This document shows, piece after piece, positions 1 through 7,615 of a stretch of DNA of 64,000 nucleotides. Under the pieces are notes generated by a model that saw only the letters and a program-made list of their open reading frames with translations, ran no database searches and was not told the DNA's origin. The DNA is from Actinomadura meyerae (GTDB taxonomy: Bacteria; Actinomycetota; Actinomycetes; Streptosporangiales; Streptosporangiaceae): NCBI RefSeq assembly GCF_900188445.1, contig NZ_FZOR01000024.1:62001-126000 (forward strand), written 5' to 3'. Made by a program: the position numbers and the translations under genes. Positions within the stretch are counted from its first letter, which is position 1. Each line of letters opens with the position of its first letter.

Positions 1-358
1 ACGCCACCATGATGATCATCAGGACGTACTCGTAGCCCTGCCCGGGGCGGAAGATGAAGAACCCGTTCCGCAGGTGCGCGGTGATGAGCGCGACCGCCAT
101 CGTGCCGACCGCCCCGGCGGCGGCCAGCGGCGTGAGCAGCCCGAGGATCAGCAGGATCCCCGCGCCCAGCTCGGTGCCGGTCGCCATCAGCGCGTGCAGG
201 CGGCCGGGCCGCAGCCCCATCGACTCGAACCAGCCCGCCGTGCCCTCGATCTTCCCCCCGCCGAACGCGTGGTTCCAGCCGTGCGCGAGCAGCGTTCCTC
301 CCACGGAGACCCGCAGCACCAGCGCCGCGATATCGCCACCGACCGCCTCAACAGCCAT
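1..358 (-). CDS. DoxX family membrane protein (3' end outside window)
   Basis: The visible 119 residues start at an ATG and run off the left edge. The protein opens with a hydrophobic helix carrying the LRVSVGGTLLAHGWNHAFGG signature typical of DoxX/DoxD-like four-helix membrane proteins, followed by a second pair of hydrophobic stretches (TELGAGILLILGLLTPLAAAG and the HLRNGFFIFRPG loop). DoxX proteins are small integral membrane proteins associated with thiol/redox stress in actinobacteria; the substrate here is unknown. A GGAAGG-type ribosome site lies just upstream of the start. The family call rests on motif recognition; its partner genes lie outside the window. Confidence 0.85.
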   Translation of the reverse strand, partial: MAVEAVGGDIAALVLRVSVGGTLLAHGWNHAFGGGKIEGTAGWFESMGLRPGRLHALMATGTELGAGILLILGLLTPLAAAGAVGTMAVALITAHLRNGFFIFRPGQGYEYVLMIIMVA

Positions 359-719
359 TACCTTCCTTCCCTCCGCCGTCCCCGCACCGTGCAGACCCCA
401 GGCAGATCCCACTTCACTCGGTTCACCATGTAGGCACCCATCACTACAGCCCCTGAACTCCCGAAGGGAAGAGCCCTGAAGACCGGAAACGCCGGAAAAC
501 GCACGGCGCCCGCGAGCGGCCGCCCGCCTCCGGCCCCGTCTCATGTGTCCGGCTTCGCCGGTTAGACCGGCCGACGTGGGGCACGTCACAAGGGTCAGGC
601 TCCAGATCACGTCACGTTCGGAGGCGTCCCGCGCGTCTACTGTGCGATGGCTGCTCGCGCAAGGGCGCTTGCGTGAGGGCCGTCCTGCGACGGCACGGTG
701 CGGAGGTCGAGGAGGCGGC
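359..719. other. Divergent intergenic region, DoxX / hemerythrin-like
   Basis: About 360 bases separate the divergent DoxX and hemerythrin-like genes. I see no credible coding frame. The octamer CACGTCAC occurs twice in direct orientation at 582-589 and 608-615, 26 bp apart, which could be a regulator site, but no protein can be assigned. The AGGAGG near 709-714 is the ribosome site of the gene on the right. Confidence 0.4.
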
Positions 720-1361
720 ATGGAAGGCGTGGCCAGGAAGTACGACCTCACGATGCTGTACGCCGTGGACGACGCGTTCCGCCGTGACGCGGCCCGCCTG
801 GAGGCCGCGCCGGAGCCGGCCGGAGCGGCCGTCGCGAACACCTGGTCGCTGTTCGCGCGGCACTGGCGGCTCCAGGACAACGCGGAGAAGCGCGCCCTGT
901 GGACGGTGATGTACGCCAAGGACGCGGGTGTCCGCTCTCCCGGACGGCTCGGGCGCGTCAGCACCGTCCTCGACGACCTCTCCACGCGGACGCTGCGCGT
1001 CGTCCCGCTGATCGACGGCGTGGACGCCGCGCTGGAGCACCGCGACCGCCGCACGTTCGCTCGGTGCGCGCGCGACCTCCGCACGCGGCTCGGCGCCCTG
1101 CTGGACTTCAAGGAGTCCGACGTCCTGCCGTTGATCCAAGAGACCCTGACGCCCTACGACTGGGGCACCTACGACGTGGAGCTCCGCCGCGAACTCGGCG
1201 TCCGGGGGCTCGGCGTGTTCCTGCCGTGGCTGCTGGACGACGCTCCCGACGCGACCCGCCGCGCGGTGCTGCGGCTGCTGCCGCCGCCGATCCGGCTCGC
1301 CTACCGGACCACCTGGCGGCCGCGCTACCAGCGGCGCACCCACCTCGCCGTACCCGCCTGA
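720..1361 (+). CDS. Hemerythrin-like helical protein, degenerate metal ligands
   Basis: A 213-residue protein starting at an ATG with a strong AGGAGG six bases upstream. The layout looks like a hemerythrin HHE-type four-helix bundle (first helix with FARHWRLQDNAEK, a middle helix GVDAALEHRDRRTF, and a last helix LLDFKESDVLPLIQETL resembling the usual HL..EE..VLPLI), but several iron-ligand His/Glu positions are replaced, so diiron binding is doubtful. It stands alone between DoxX and the cytochrome b gene. The fold is inferred from pattern; the function is unknown. It could also be a generic actinobacterial helical protein unrelated to oxygen sensing. Confidence 0.6.
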   Translation: MEGVARKYDLTMLYAVDDAFRRDAARLEAAPEPAGAAVANTWSLFARHWRLQDNAEKRALWTVMYAKDAGVRSPGRLGRVSTVLDDLSTRTLRVVPLIDGVDAALEHRDRRTFARCARDLRTRLGALLDFKESDVLPLIQETLTPYDWGTYDVELRRELGVRGLGVFLPWLLDDAPDATRRAVLRLLPPPIRLAYRTTWRPRYQRRTHLAVPA

Positions 1362-1503
1362 CAAGCCCGCCGCCTGACAGGAGAGGTGCCCTCGTCCGCC
1401 ATGTGACGCGGCGCATAGCCCGGGATGTCACATCCGCCATCAAATCCCCGTCTTATTCGCAGATGCAGAACATCCGCGGATGTGCGACGGAGGGATGCTC
1501 ACG

Positions 1504-3177
1504 ATGGCGGGGACGACGACGCCCCAGTCCCGGGGCGGGGCGGTGGACCGCTCGGCGCGGGCGCTGGACGACCGGCTCGGCACCACCGGCTTCGCGCGCA
1601 GGGCGCTGCGCAAGGCGTTTCCGGACCACTGGAGCTTCCTGCTCGGCGAGATCGCGATGTACTCGTTCGTGATCATCCTGCTCACGGGCGTGTACCTGAC
1701 GCTGTTCTACAAGCCGAGCATGGCGGAGGTCGTCTACGACGGCTCCTACACGAAGCTGCAGGGCGTGGAGATGAGCGAGGCGTACGCGTCCACGCTCAAG
1801 ATCAGCTTCGACGTGCGGGGCGGGCTGCTCGTCCGGCAGCTGCACCACTGGTCGACCCTGCTGTTCATGGCCGCGATCCTGGTGCACATGCTGCGGAACT
1901 TCTTCACCGGGGCGTTCCGCAAGCCGCGCGAGCTGAACTGGCTGATCGGCGTCGCCATGCTGGTGCTCGTCATGTTCAACGGGCTGTTCGGCTACTCGCT
2001 GCCGGACGACCTGCTGTCGGGCACCGGCCTGCGCATCGTGGAGGGCGTCACCGCCTCCATCCCGCTCGTCGGGTCGTACGCGGTGATGTTCCTGTTCGGC
2101 GGGGAGTTCCCGGGGACCGACATCATCCCCCGCCTGTACGTCATCCACGTGCTGCTGGTCCCGGGCGTGCTCGCGGCGCTCATCCCGCTGCACGCCATCG
2201 TGCTGACCTGGCGGCAGACGCACACCCAGTTCCCCGGCAAGGGCAGCGCCAACAACACCGTCCGCGGCTACCCGTTCTTCCCGGTGTTCATCGCCAAGAC
2301 CAGCGCGTTCTTCCTGTGGCTGCTCGGCGTGACGACGCTGCTGGCGGCGTTCGTCCAGATCAACCCGATCTGGCTGTTCGGCCCGTACGACCCCGGTGCG
2401 ATCAGTTCCGGCTCGCAGCCCGACTGGTACATGGGCTGGCTGGAGGGCGCGCTGCGCATCATGCCGTCGTGGGAGATCACCGCCTGGGGGCACACGGTGA
2501 CGCTCAGCGTGATCGTCCCCGCGCTCGTGGTGCCGGGGGTGCTGTTCACGGGCCTCGCCGTCTATCCGTTCCTGGAGCGCTGGGTGACCGGCGACGACCG
2601 GATCCACCACCTGCTGGACCGGCCCCGCGACGTCCCGCCGCGGACCGGCATCGGCGTCGCCGGCATCGTCTTCTACGGGACGCTGTGGCTCGCGGGCGGC
2701 AACGACGTCCTCGCCGACCGGTTCCACGTCTCGCTGTTCTGGACGACCTGGTTCTTCCGCGGCCTGATCGTCCTCGGCCCGGTGCTCGCCTACATCGTCA
2801 CCTACCGGATCTGCGTCGGCCTCCAGCGCCGCGATCTCGGCCTGGCCCGGCACGGGCTGGAGACCGGGATCATCCGGCGGTCGCCGGAGGGCGGGTACAG
2901 CGAGGTGGAGCGGCCGCTTCCGGACGAGGCGATCGGCGCGATCACCGACCCGCGCCCCGCGGTGGCCGTCGACCTGGACGTCCCGCCGCCGGTCGACGGG
3001 ATCGACAGCCCGCGCGGCCGCACCGCGCGGGGACGGCTGCGCGCCGCGCTCAACCGCCGGTTCAGGGCCGATCTGGCGGTCGTCCCCGAACGCCGTCCCG
3101 AACTGGCGTCGGCGAACGGCGGCGGCGGTGACAGCGGCGACCGGGAGGGCGCCGACGAGACCGCCGCGCAGCACTGA
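1504..3177 (+). CDS. qcrB: Cytochrome bc1 complex cytochrome b subunit, orphan copy
   Basis: This 557-residue membrane protein is the QcrB subunit of the actinobacterial cytochrome bcc complex, which oxidises menaquinol in the plasma membrane. Visible marks are the heme-ligating histidine pairs in helix B (H114/H115 and H128) and helix D (H215 and H230), and the Qo-site motif PDWYMG near residue 300, the actinobacterial version of PEWY. About nine transmembrane helices are followed by a hydrophilic tail of roughly 100 residues. I chose the ATG at 1504 because GGAGGG sits nine bases before it; ATGs at 1480 and 1495 are also in frame. No qcrA, qcrC or ctaE flank it, so it is probably a paralogue of the main respiratory copy. 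Confidence 0.88.
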   Translation: MAGTTTPQSRGGAVDRSARALDDRLGTTGFARRALRKAFPDHWSFLLGEIAMYSFVIILLTGVYLTLFYKPSMAEVVYDGSYTKLQGVEMSEAYASTLKISFDVRGGLLVRQLHHWSTLLFMAAILVHMLRNFFTGAFRKPRELNWLIGVAMLVLVMFNGLFGYSLPDDLLSGTGLRIVEGVTASIPLVGSYAVMFLFGGEFPGTDIIPRLYVIHVLLVPGVLAALIPLHAIVLTWRQTHTQFPGKGSANNTVRGYPFFPVFIAKTSAFFLWLLGVTTLLAAFVQINPIWLFGPYDPGAISSGSQPDWYMGWLEGALRIMPSWEITAWGHTVTLSVIVPALVVPGVLFTGLAVYPFLERWVTGDDRIHHLLDRPRDVPPRTGIGVAGIVFYGTLWLAGGNDVLADRFHVSLFWTTWFFRGLIVLGPVLAYIVTYRICVGLQRRDLGLARHGLETGIIRRSPEGGYSEVERPLPDEAIGAITDPRPAVAVDLDVPPPVDGIDSPRGRTARGRLRAALNRRFRADLAVVPERRPELASANGGGGDSGDREGADETAAQH

Positions 3178-3198
3178 CCGCCTGCGGTAGGGCACCGC

Positions 3199-3765
3199 TC
3201 ACGCGGGGAAGAGATGCGCGATCACGGGCGCGGCGGCGGCCACCGGGTCGTCGCCGATCTCGGGCGGGAGCGCGCCGCTCAGCCACAGGTGCGCGAAGCC
3301 GTGCACGATGGACCAGGCCGCGATGCCCCGCGTCCGGTCGTCCGCGTCCCCTCGCCCGCCCTCCCCGGCGGCGCCCCGGACGCTCGCGGCGAGCACCCGG
3401 CCCGCCCGGTCGCGGGCGGCGCTCACCGCCGGGTCGTCGGCGCGGTAGAGGCCGGGGCTGAACATCACCTCGAAGTGCGCCCGGTGCTCGACGGCGAAGC
3501 GGACATAGGCCAGCCCGGCGGAGTGCAGGTCGCCGCCGGCCGCTTCCAGGGCGTCCGCGAACAGCGTGTAGCCCTCGGCGGCGACGGCGGTCAGCAGGCC
3601 CGCCTTGTCGCCGAAGTGGTGGGCGGGCGCGGCGTGCGACACTCCCGCCCGGCGGGCCAGCTCGCGCAGGCTCCACCCGGACGGGCCCGACTCGGCGATC
3701 GCCGCGACGGCGGCGGCCATGACCGTACGCCGCAGATCCCCGTGGTGGTACCCGTCGCCGCTCAC
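3199..3765 (-). CDS. TetR/AcrR family transcriptional regulator
   Basis: A 188-residue regulator starting at GTG. The N-terminal helix-turn-helix reads SLRELARRAGVSHAAPAHHFGDKAGLL (residues about 32-60), a standard TetR DNA-recognition region; the remaining helices form the ligand-binding and dimerisation part, resembling the TetR_C_13/WHG type with the HGFAHLWLSG segment. It converges on the cytochrome b gene with a 21-bp gap and is transcribed in the same direction as the Crp-like gene upstream of it. The target and ligand cannot be read from the sequence. An upstream in-frame extension exists but overlaps the Crp gene and lacks TetR character, so I rejected it. Confidence 0.9.
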   Translation of the reverse strand: MSGDGYHHGDLRRTVMAAAVAAIAESGPSGWSLRELARRAGVSHAAPAHHFGDKAGLLTAVAAEGYTLFADALEAAGGDLHSAGLAYVRFAVEHRAHFEVMFSPGLYRADDPAVSAARDRAGRVLAASVRGAAGEGGRGDADDRTRGIAAWSIVHGFAHLWLSGALPPEIGDDPVAAAAPVIAHLFPA

Positions 3766-3821
3766 CCCGGAGATCCTAGAGCGCCCGCCCCGCGTCGGCC
3801 GTCCGTGTCGGCTGTCCTGTG

Positions 3822-4529
3822 TCAGTCGTCCTCCTTGGCGAGCTCGCGGAGGCCGGGGAGGTCGACCACGGTGATCTTGCGCCAGCCGGTGCGGATCAGC
3901 CCGCGGGCGCGCAGGCCGTTGAGGGCGCGCGCGACGGTCTCCCGGGACGCGTCCATCCAGCTGCCGAGCTCCTCCTGCGACAGCGGCGGGCCGATCTCGA
4001 TCGACCCGTCCGGCGCGGGCGGGGCGTGGTGGGCGGACAGCTCCGCGAGCTCCGCCAGCAGCGCGGCGAGCCGCTGCGGGCCGCGGCTCGCGACGTGCGC
4101 GGTGAGCCGCCGGTCGGAGTCGTCCATCCGCTGGACGAAGGTGCCGGTGACCAGCATCCACACGTCCGGGTGCTCGTCGAGGAAGCCGGTGAAGCGGGCG
4201 GCGGGCACCACCAGCGCGCGGATCGGCGACAGCGCCGTGACGGTCGCGGCGCGGGGCCGCCCGCCGAGCACCGCGCTCTCGGCGATGAGGTCGCCGGGGC
4301 CGCGGACGGCCAGCACCACGTCGTGGCCGTCGGCGGTGGACGAGGTGACCTTCGCCCAGCCGCGCTCGATGACGATCACATGGTCGGACTCGTCGCCCTG
4401 GTAGACCAGCGGCGCCTTCACCGGATACTGGCGGGGGCGTGCGGCGTCGCGCAGGGCCGCCTGCTGAGCGGGGTTGAGCGCGGCCCAGAAACCCGGCCGC
4501 GGGGAGGACGCCGCGTACCCTGCCAACAA
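3822..4529 (-). CDS. Crp/Fnr family transcriptional regulator
   Basis: A 235-residue protein with an N-terminal cyclic-nucleotide-binding beta-roll (residues about 25-130, including GDESDHVIVIERGWAKV and the GPGDLIAESAVLGGRPRAATV phosphate-binding-cassette region) and a C-terminal winged helix (QEELGSWMDASRETVARALNGLRARG, about 175-205). There is no Cys cluster of an Fnr-type iron-sulfur sensor, so the signal is probably a nucleotide or none. It starts at ATG about 140 bp from the divergent-looking DUF427 region and precedes the TetR gene by 56 bp on the same strand. The target genes are unknown. Confidence 0.9.
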   Translation of the reverse strand: MLAGYAASSPRPGFWAALNPAQQAALRDAARPRQYPVKAPLVYQGDESDHVIVIERGWAKVTSSTADGHDVVLAVRGPGDLIAESAVLGGRPRAATVTALSPIRALVVPAARFTGFLDEHPDVWMLVTGTFVQRMDDSDRRLTAHVASRGPQRLAALLAELAELSAHHAPPAPDGSIEIGPPLSQEELGSWMDASRETVARALNGLRARGLIRTGWRKITVVDLPGLRELAKEDD

Positions 4530-4672
4530 CCCGTCTCCTTGCCTGCCGCCGTGCTCACCCGCCGCCGTGACGGTCCGAAGCGGCGCTTGCCCCGGTCACT
4601 GCCCACGGTCATTGGCACTGTAAACCGGGCTGCGGCGGCTTGGGCACCGCGAGAACCCGGAAGCGAGGGCCG

Positions 4673-5461
4673 TCACGCTCCCGGCGGCGGCTGGGACTCG
4701 ATCGTCAGGGCCTCGTGGTCGAAGCTCAGATACCCCGCGATCTTGGCGGCGTCCTCCAGCGGCTCCTCGTACGACCAGGCGGCGTCCTCGGCGCCCTCCA
4801 GGGACCAGTACGTCGTCTCCCCCTTGTACGGGCACACCGTCCGCTTCCGGCTCCGGATCAGCAGCTCGCGGCGAACGTCCTCGGCCGGGATGTAGTACCG
4901 GTTCGGCAGCCCGGTCTCCGACAGCACGATCGGGTGCTCGGTCTCCGCGACGACGTCCCCGTCCCGCAGCACCCGCACGTGGCGGCGCGCGCGCCGCGCG
5001 TCGACCCGGTGGAAGGGGTCGCGCAGGTGCCCGTGGACCTCCTCGTCCTCGTCGTACCAGGCGTCCATCGGCTTCCAGTAGAAGGCCATCAGCCCCCGCA
5101 GCCACTGCGCCTCGGCCTTCGGCTCCGGATACGCCCACACCGCGTTCTCGGCCTCGCGATCGCCGACCCGGATCGTCCAGTACGCGGCGTCGCCCTTGAA
5201 CGGGCAGTGCGTGGTGTGGTCGGTCCGCACCAGCAGGTCGGTCCGCACGTCCTCCTCGGGCACGTACAGCACGGGCAGCAGGCCGGTCTCGTGCAGGAAC
5301 TCGCCCCGCTCGGTGTCGAGGACGATCTCCCCCGCGAACCAGGCGTGCACGCGGCGCGGGAACCGGTGCATGAACAGCCGGTGCTTCGGCCCGTCGATGG
5401 TGTAGTTGACCGCGTCGCCGGGCGAACCCGCGAGCGGTCCCGGCCGCATCGTCAAGGACAT
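4673..5461 (-). CDS. Tandem DUF427 domain protein
   Basis: A 262-residue cytosolic protein with two copies of the DUF427 fold. Each copy shows the same series of motifs: a beta segment ending in ETGLLPVLYVPEEDVRTDLL or ETGLPNRYYIPAEDVRRELL, then a conserved CPFKGDAAYWTI or CPYKGETTYWSL, then a W(A/S)Y-P/EP segment. DUF427 proteins are widespread in actinobacteria and have no proven biochemical role. The start ATG is preceded by a GAGG-like site. It lies just downstream of the erythromycin-esterase-like gene on the same strand with a 54-bp gap, so co-transcription is likely. Confidence 0.9.
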   Translation of the reverse strand: MSLTMRPGPLAGSPGDAVNYTIDGPKHRLFMHRFPRRVHAWFAGEIVLDTERGEFLHETGLLPVLYVPEEDVRTDLLVRTDHTTHCPFKGDAAYWTIRVGDREAENAVWAYPEPKAEAQWLRGLMAFYWKPMDAWYDEDEEVHGHLRDPFHRVDARRARRHVRVLRDGDVVAETEHPIVLSETGLPNRYYIPAEDVRRELLIRSRKRTVCPYKGETTYWSLEGAEDAAWSYEEPLEDAAKIAGYLSFDHEALTIESQPPPGA

Positions 5462-5515
5462 GGACGACTCCTCGTACTCGGTCGGCTCCCTGGGCCGGCC
5501 CGCGCTGGGACCGGC

Positions 5516-6832
5516 TCACACCCCGGTGGGCATCGTCTCCAGTTCACCACGATGCTCCGACTCCGCGTGCAGCGGCTGGAGGGCGGAGGTGATGCGGAAC
5601 CAGCAGAGAGCGTCGTAGCGGTCGGCGAGCCTCGTCGGGACGTACTGGCGCGGGTCGCGGTCCGGGTCGTAGACGACGCCGATCGCGCGGTGCCCGAGCG
5701 TCCGGGTGAGGAACGGCGGCTTGTCCGGTTCGGGCGGGACGATGAACATCCCCCGGTGCAGCTCCGACCCGGCCAGAGCCTCCTCCAGCGACCCGTGTGC
5801 CGGCGGCGGGACCTGCATGACCTCCATGGGGCCGCCCCAGCGCGGCGCCGCGACGACCTCACCGGGACCGCCCGCGAAGCCGACCACGACGACGTCGTCC
5901 CGGCCGTACCGCTCCCGGGCCAGCTGGCCGAGGTTGACCATCCCCGCGCCCGCCATGTCCGTCGCCCGCGCGTCGCCCACATGGGTGTTGTGCGCCCACA
6001 CGACGGCCTTCGCCTCACCTCGCCGCGCCCTGTGGAACTCCAGGAGGCGGTCGAGGGTGTCGGCCATGTGGACGTCCCGCACGTTCCACGACTCGGGCCC
6101 ACCGCCGATCATGGCGCGGTAGTACCGTTCGGCGCCGGCCGCCACCTCGGCGTTCTGCCGGGCGTCGAACTCCTCCGCCGGGTCGCCGCCCCCCGCCGTC
6201 TCGGGGGCCTGGCGCAGCCGGGTCAGCAGCTCCAGGACTTCGTCGGCGCACCCCCGCGGGACGAGCGCGGTGTTCCACCCGTACGCCTGAGGGTCCTCTC
6301 CGTGCGGCTCGAAGCAGCGGTACGCCTCCAGCGCCGTGCCGAGGTACTCCGGCCGGTGCTCGGCCAGGTGGTCGACGACGGCCCGCAGCGACTCCCACAG
6401 GCTGTAGACGTCCAGGCCGTAGAAGCCGACGCGGTCGCCGGACGGCAGGCCGATGTTGTGGTCGCGCAGCCACCGGCAGAACTTGGCGGTCTCCTCGTTC
6501 GCCCACATCCACGTCGGCCAGCGCTCGTAGCCGTCCAGGACGTCGCGCGGGTCGGCGGGCGCGCCCGGTGCCAGCGTCACGCTGCGGCCGACCCGGCGGC
6601 AGTCCGGATAGTCGCCCTCGACCGCGACGAACGAGAACCCGCGCTCGGAGATCAGCCGCCTGGTCAGCGCGGCCCGCCACGCGTAGTACTCGTGCGTGCC
6701 GTGGCTGGCCTCGCCGATCAGCACGCAGCGCGCGTCCCCGATCCGGTCCATGAGCGGGTCGAGGTCGTCCTCGTACTCCAGCGGCAGCACCGCGCCGAGG
6801 ACGTCCCCGGCGTCGGCCGCGTCGTGGTTCAT
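5516..6832 (-). CDS. Erythromycin esterase-like protein
   Basis: A 438-residue member of the erythromycin-esterase/succinoglycan-biosynthesis superfamily. The diagnostic N-terminal motif GEASHGTHEYYAWRAALTRRL carries the conserved Glu and His of the putative metal-free active site; a second conserved stretch VVWAHNTHVGDARATDM holds the catalytic-type His. Enzymes of this fold hydrolyse macrolide lactones, but most chromosomal homologues have no known substrate, so resistance should not be assumed. An upstream TTG is in frame (6844), but the ATG at 6832 is the better start. The gene follows the small basic protein gene almost directly and is probably in one transcript with the DUF427 gene. Confidence 0.85.
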   Translation of the reverse strand: MNHDAADAGDVLGAVLPLEYEDDLDPLMDRIGDARCVLIGEASHGTHEYYAWRAALTRRLISERGFSFVAVEGDYPDCRRVGRSVTLAPGAPADPRDVLDGYERWPTWMWANEETAKFCRWLRDHNIGLPSGDRVGFYGLDVYSLWESLRAVVDHLAEHRPEYLGTALEAYRCFEPHGEDPQAYGWNTALVPRGCADEVLELLTRLRQAPETAGGGDPAEEFDARQNAEVAAGAERYYRAMIGGGPESWNVRDVHMADTLDRLLEFHRARRGEAKAVVWAHNTHVGDARATDMAGAGMVNLGQLARERYGRDDVVVVGFAGGPGEVVAAPRWGGPMEVMQVPPPAHGSLEEALAGSELHRGMFIVPPEPDKPPFLTRTLGHRAIGVVYDPDRDPRQYVPTRLADRYDALCWFRITSALQPLHAESEHRGELETMPTGV

Positions 6833-6840
6833 CGCGGGGC

Positions 6841-7038
6841 TCAACGCGATCCCCTCCGCTCCCCCTTCGGCCCCGCGCCGCGCTCGGTGGCGCGGCGGGG
6901 CCGGTGGTGCTCGTCCAGCTGCAGCTCCCGGTTGGCGCGCTCGCCCGCCTCCCGGTCGCTGGCGATCCCCTGGTCCTCCATCTCCTTGCGGAGCCTGCGG
7001 CGCTCGGCGTCGTACTTGTGGCTTCCCGGTCGTGGCAT
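6841..7038 (-). CDS. Small charged hypothetical protein
   Basis: A 65-residue, very hydrophilic protein beginning MPRPGSHKYDAERRRLRKEM, with an ATG preceded by a G-rich ribosome site. It resembles short phospholipid/plasmid-stabilisation-type actinobacterial proteins in which a K-Y-D-A-E-R-R-R-L core is common, but I know no function. Its stop codon lies eight bases before the start of the esterase-like gene, so the two are likely co-transcribed. High arginine and glutamate content suggests a helical nucleic-acid- or membrane-surface-associated peptide; this is inference only. Confidence 0.65.
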   Translation of the reverse strand: MPRPGSHKYDAERRRLRKEMEDQGIASDREAGERANRELQLDEHHRPRRATERGAGPKGERRGSR

Positions 7039-7615
7039 GCCGCCCCCCTGTCTGCGACGTCCCCTGTTCTCGCTGTCCCTTGTCGCCGTCCCCGTCTCCT
7101 GCGTCTCCCGCGGTCCCTGTTCTGAGCCTCCTTGGGTCCGCCGTTCCCGCGATCCGGGAATCAATGCGGACAAACGGGGCATTTCACGCATGGCGGAACC
7201 GGGCTCGGCGGCGCGGCCGTCGCCACTGGAGGCCGGCGGCGCGCGCTCGCTAGGCGCTGGGCGACTCACCGTAGGCGGCGCGGAACGCGCGACCGAACGC
7301 GCGCCGACGCTTGGCACGCACCGGCAGAACCGGCCGGATCGGCCGCCCCGCTCGGCGGACTATCGCGGCAATTACGACAATTACGGCTACACGCTACGCG
7401 GCATCAATATACGGACACAATGGGATGATTCACCCCCTTTGTCCCGCTCTTTCGCCGCCCGGCCCGCTCGCACCGATCGTTTGCCACACTGTGCCCGGTA
7501 CCTCCCGGAATGCGACCGAGCCGTAACGCGAATCGGCCACGGAACGCCAAAAGAATGGATAGTCTCCCAGGCGATCACTCTTGGTCGGGTAAATAACTCT
7601 GGGAGCACACGCCGC
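7039..7615. other. Long divergent intergenic region before the DUF2637 gene
   Basis: About 577 bases with no convincing gene. The right half (about 7350-7600) is clearly more AT-rich than its surroundings and contains near-direct repeats (AATTACGAC / AATTACGGC at about 7370-7390), as expected for promoter or leader DNA. The last 50 bases can fold so as to cover the ribosome site of the DUF2637 gene (see 7564-7605). Confidence 0.4.
7564..7605 (+). promoter_or_regulatory. Inverted repeat pairing with the ribosome site
   Basis: CTCCCAG (7564-7570) is the exact reverse complement of CTGGGAG (7599-7605). The right arm contains the GGGAG ribosome-binding sequence of the DUF2637 gene, whose ATG is at 7616. 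In the mRNA the two arms could form a 7-bp stem with a 28-nt loop and hide the ribosome site. The complementarity is seen; translational control is inferred. Confidence 0.4.

Noticed and set aside
5516-6832. A macrolide-resistance esterase
   Set aside because: The family match is clear, but chromosomal homologues are common without proven macrolide hydrolysis.
4640-7615. A long plus-strand reading frame leading into the DUF2637 gene
   Set aside because: It overlaps three well-supported minus-strand genes; only the part from ATG 7616 is a real protein.
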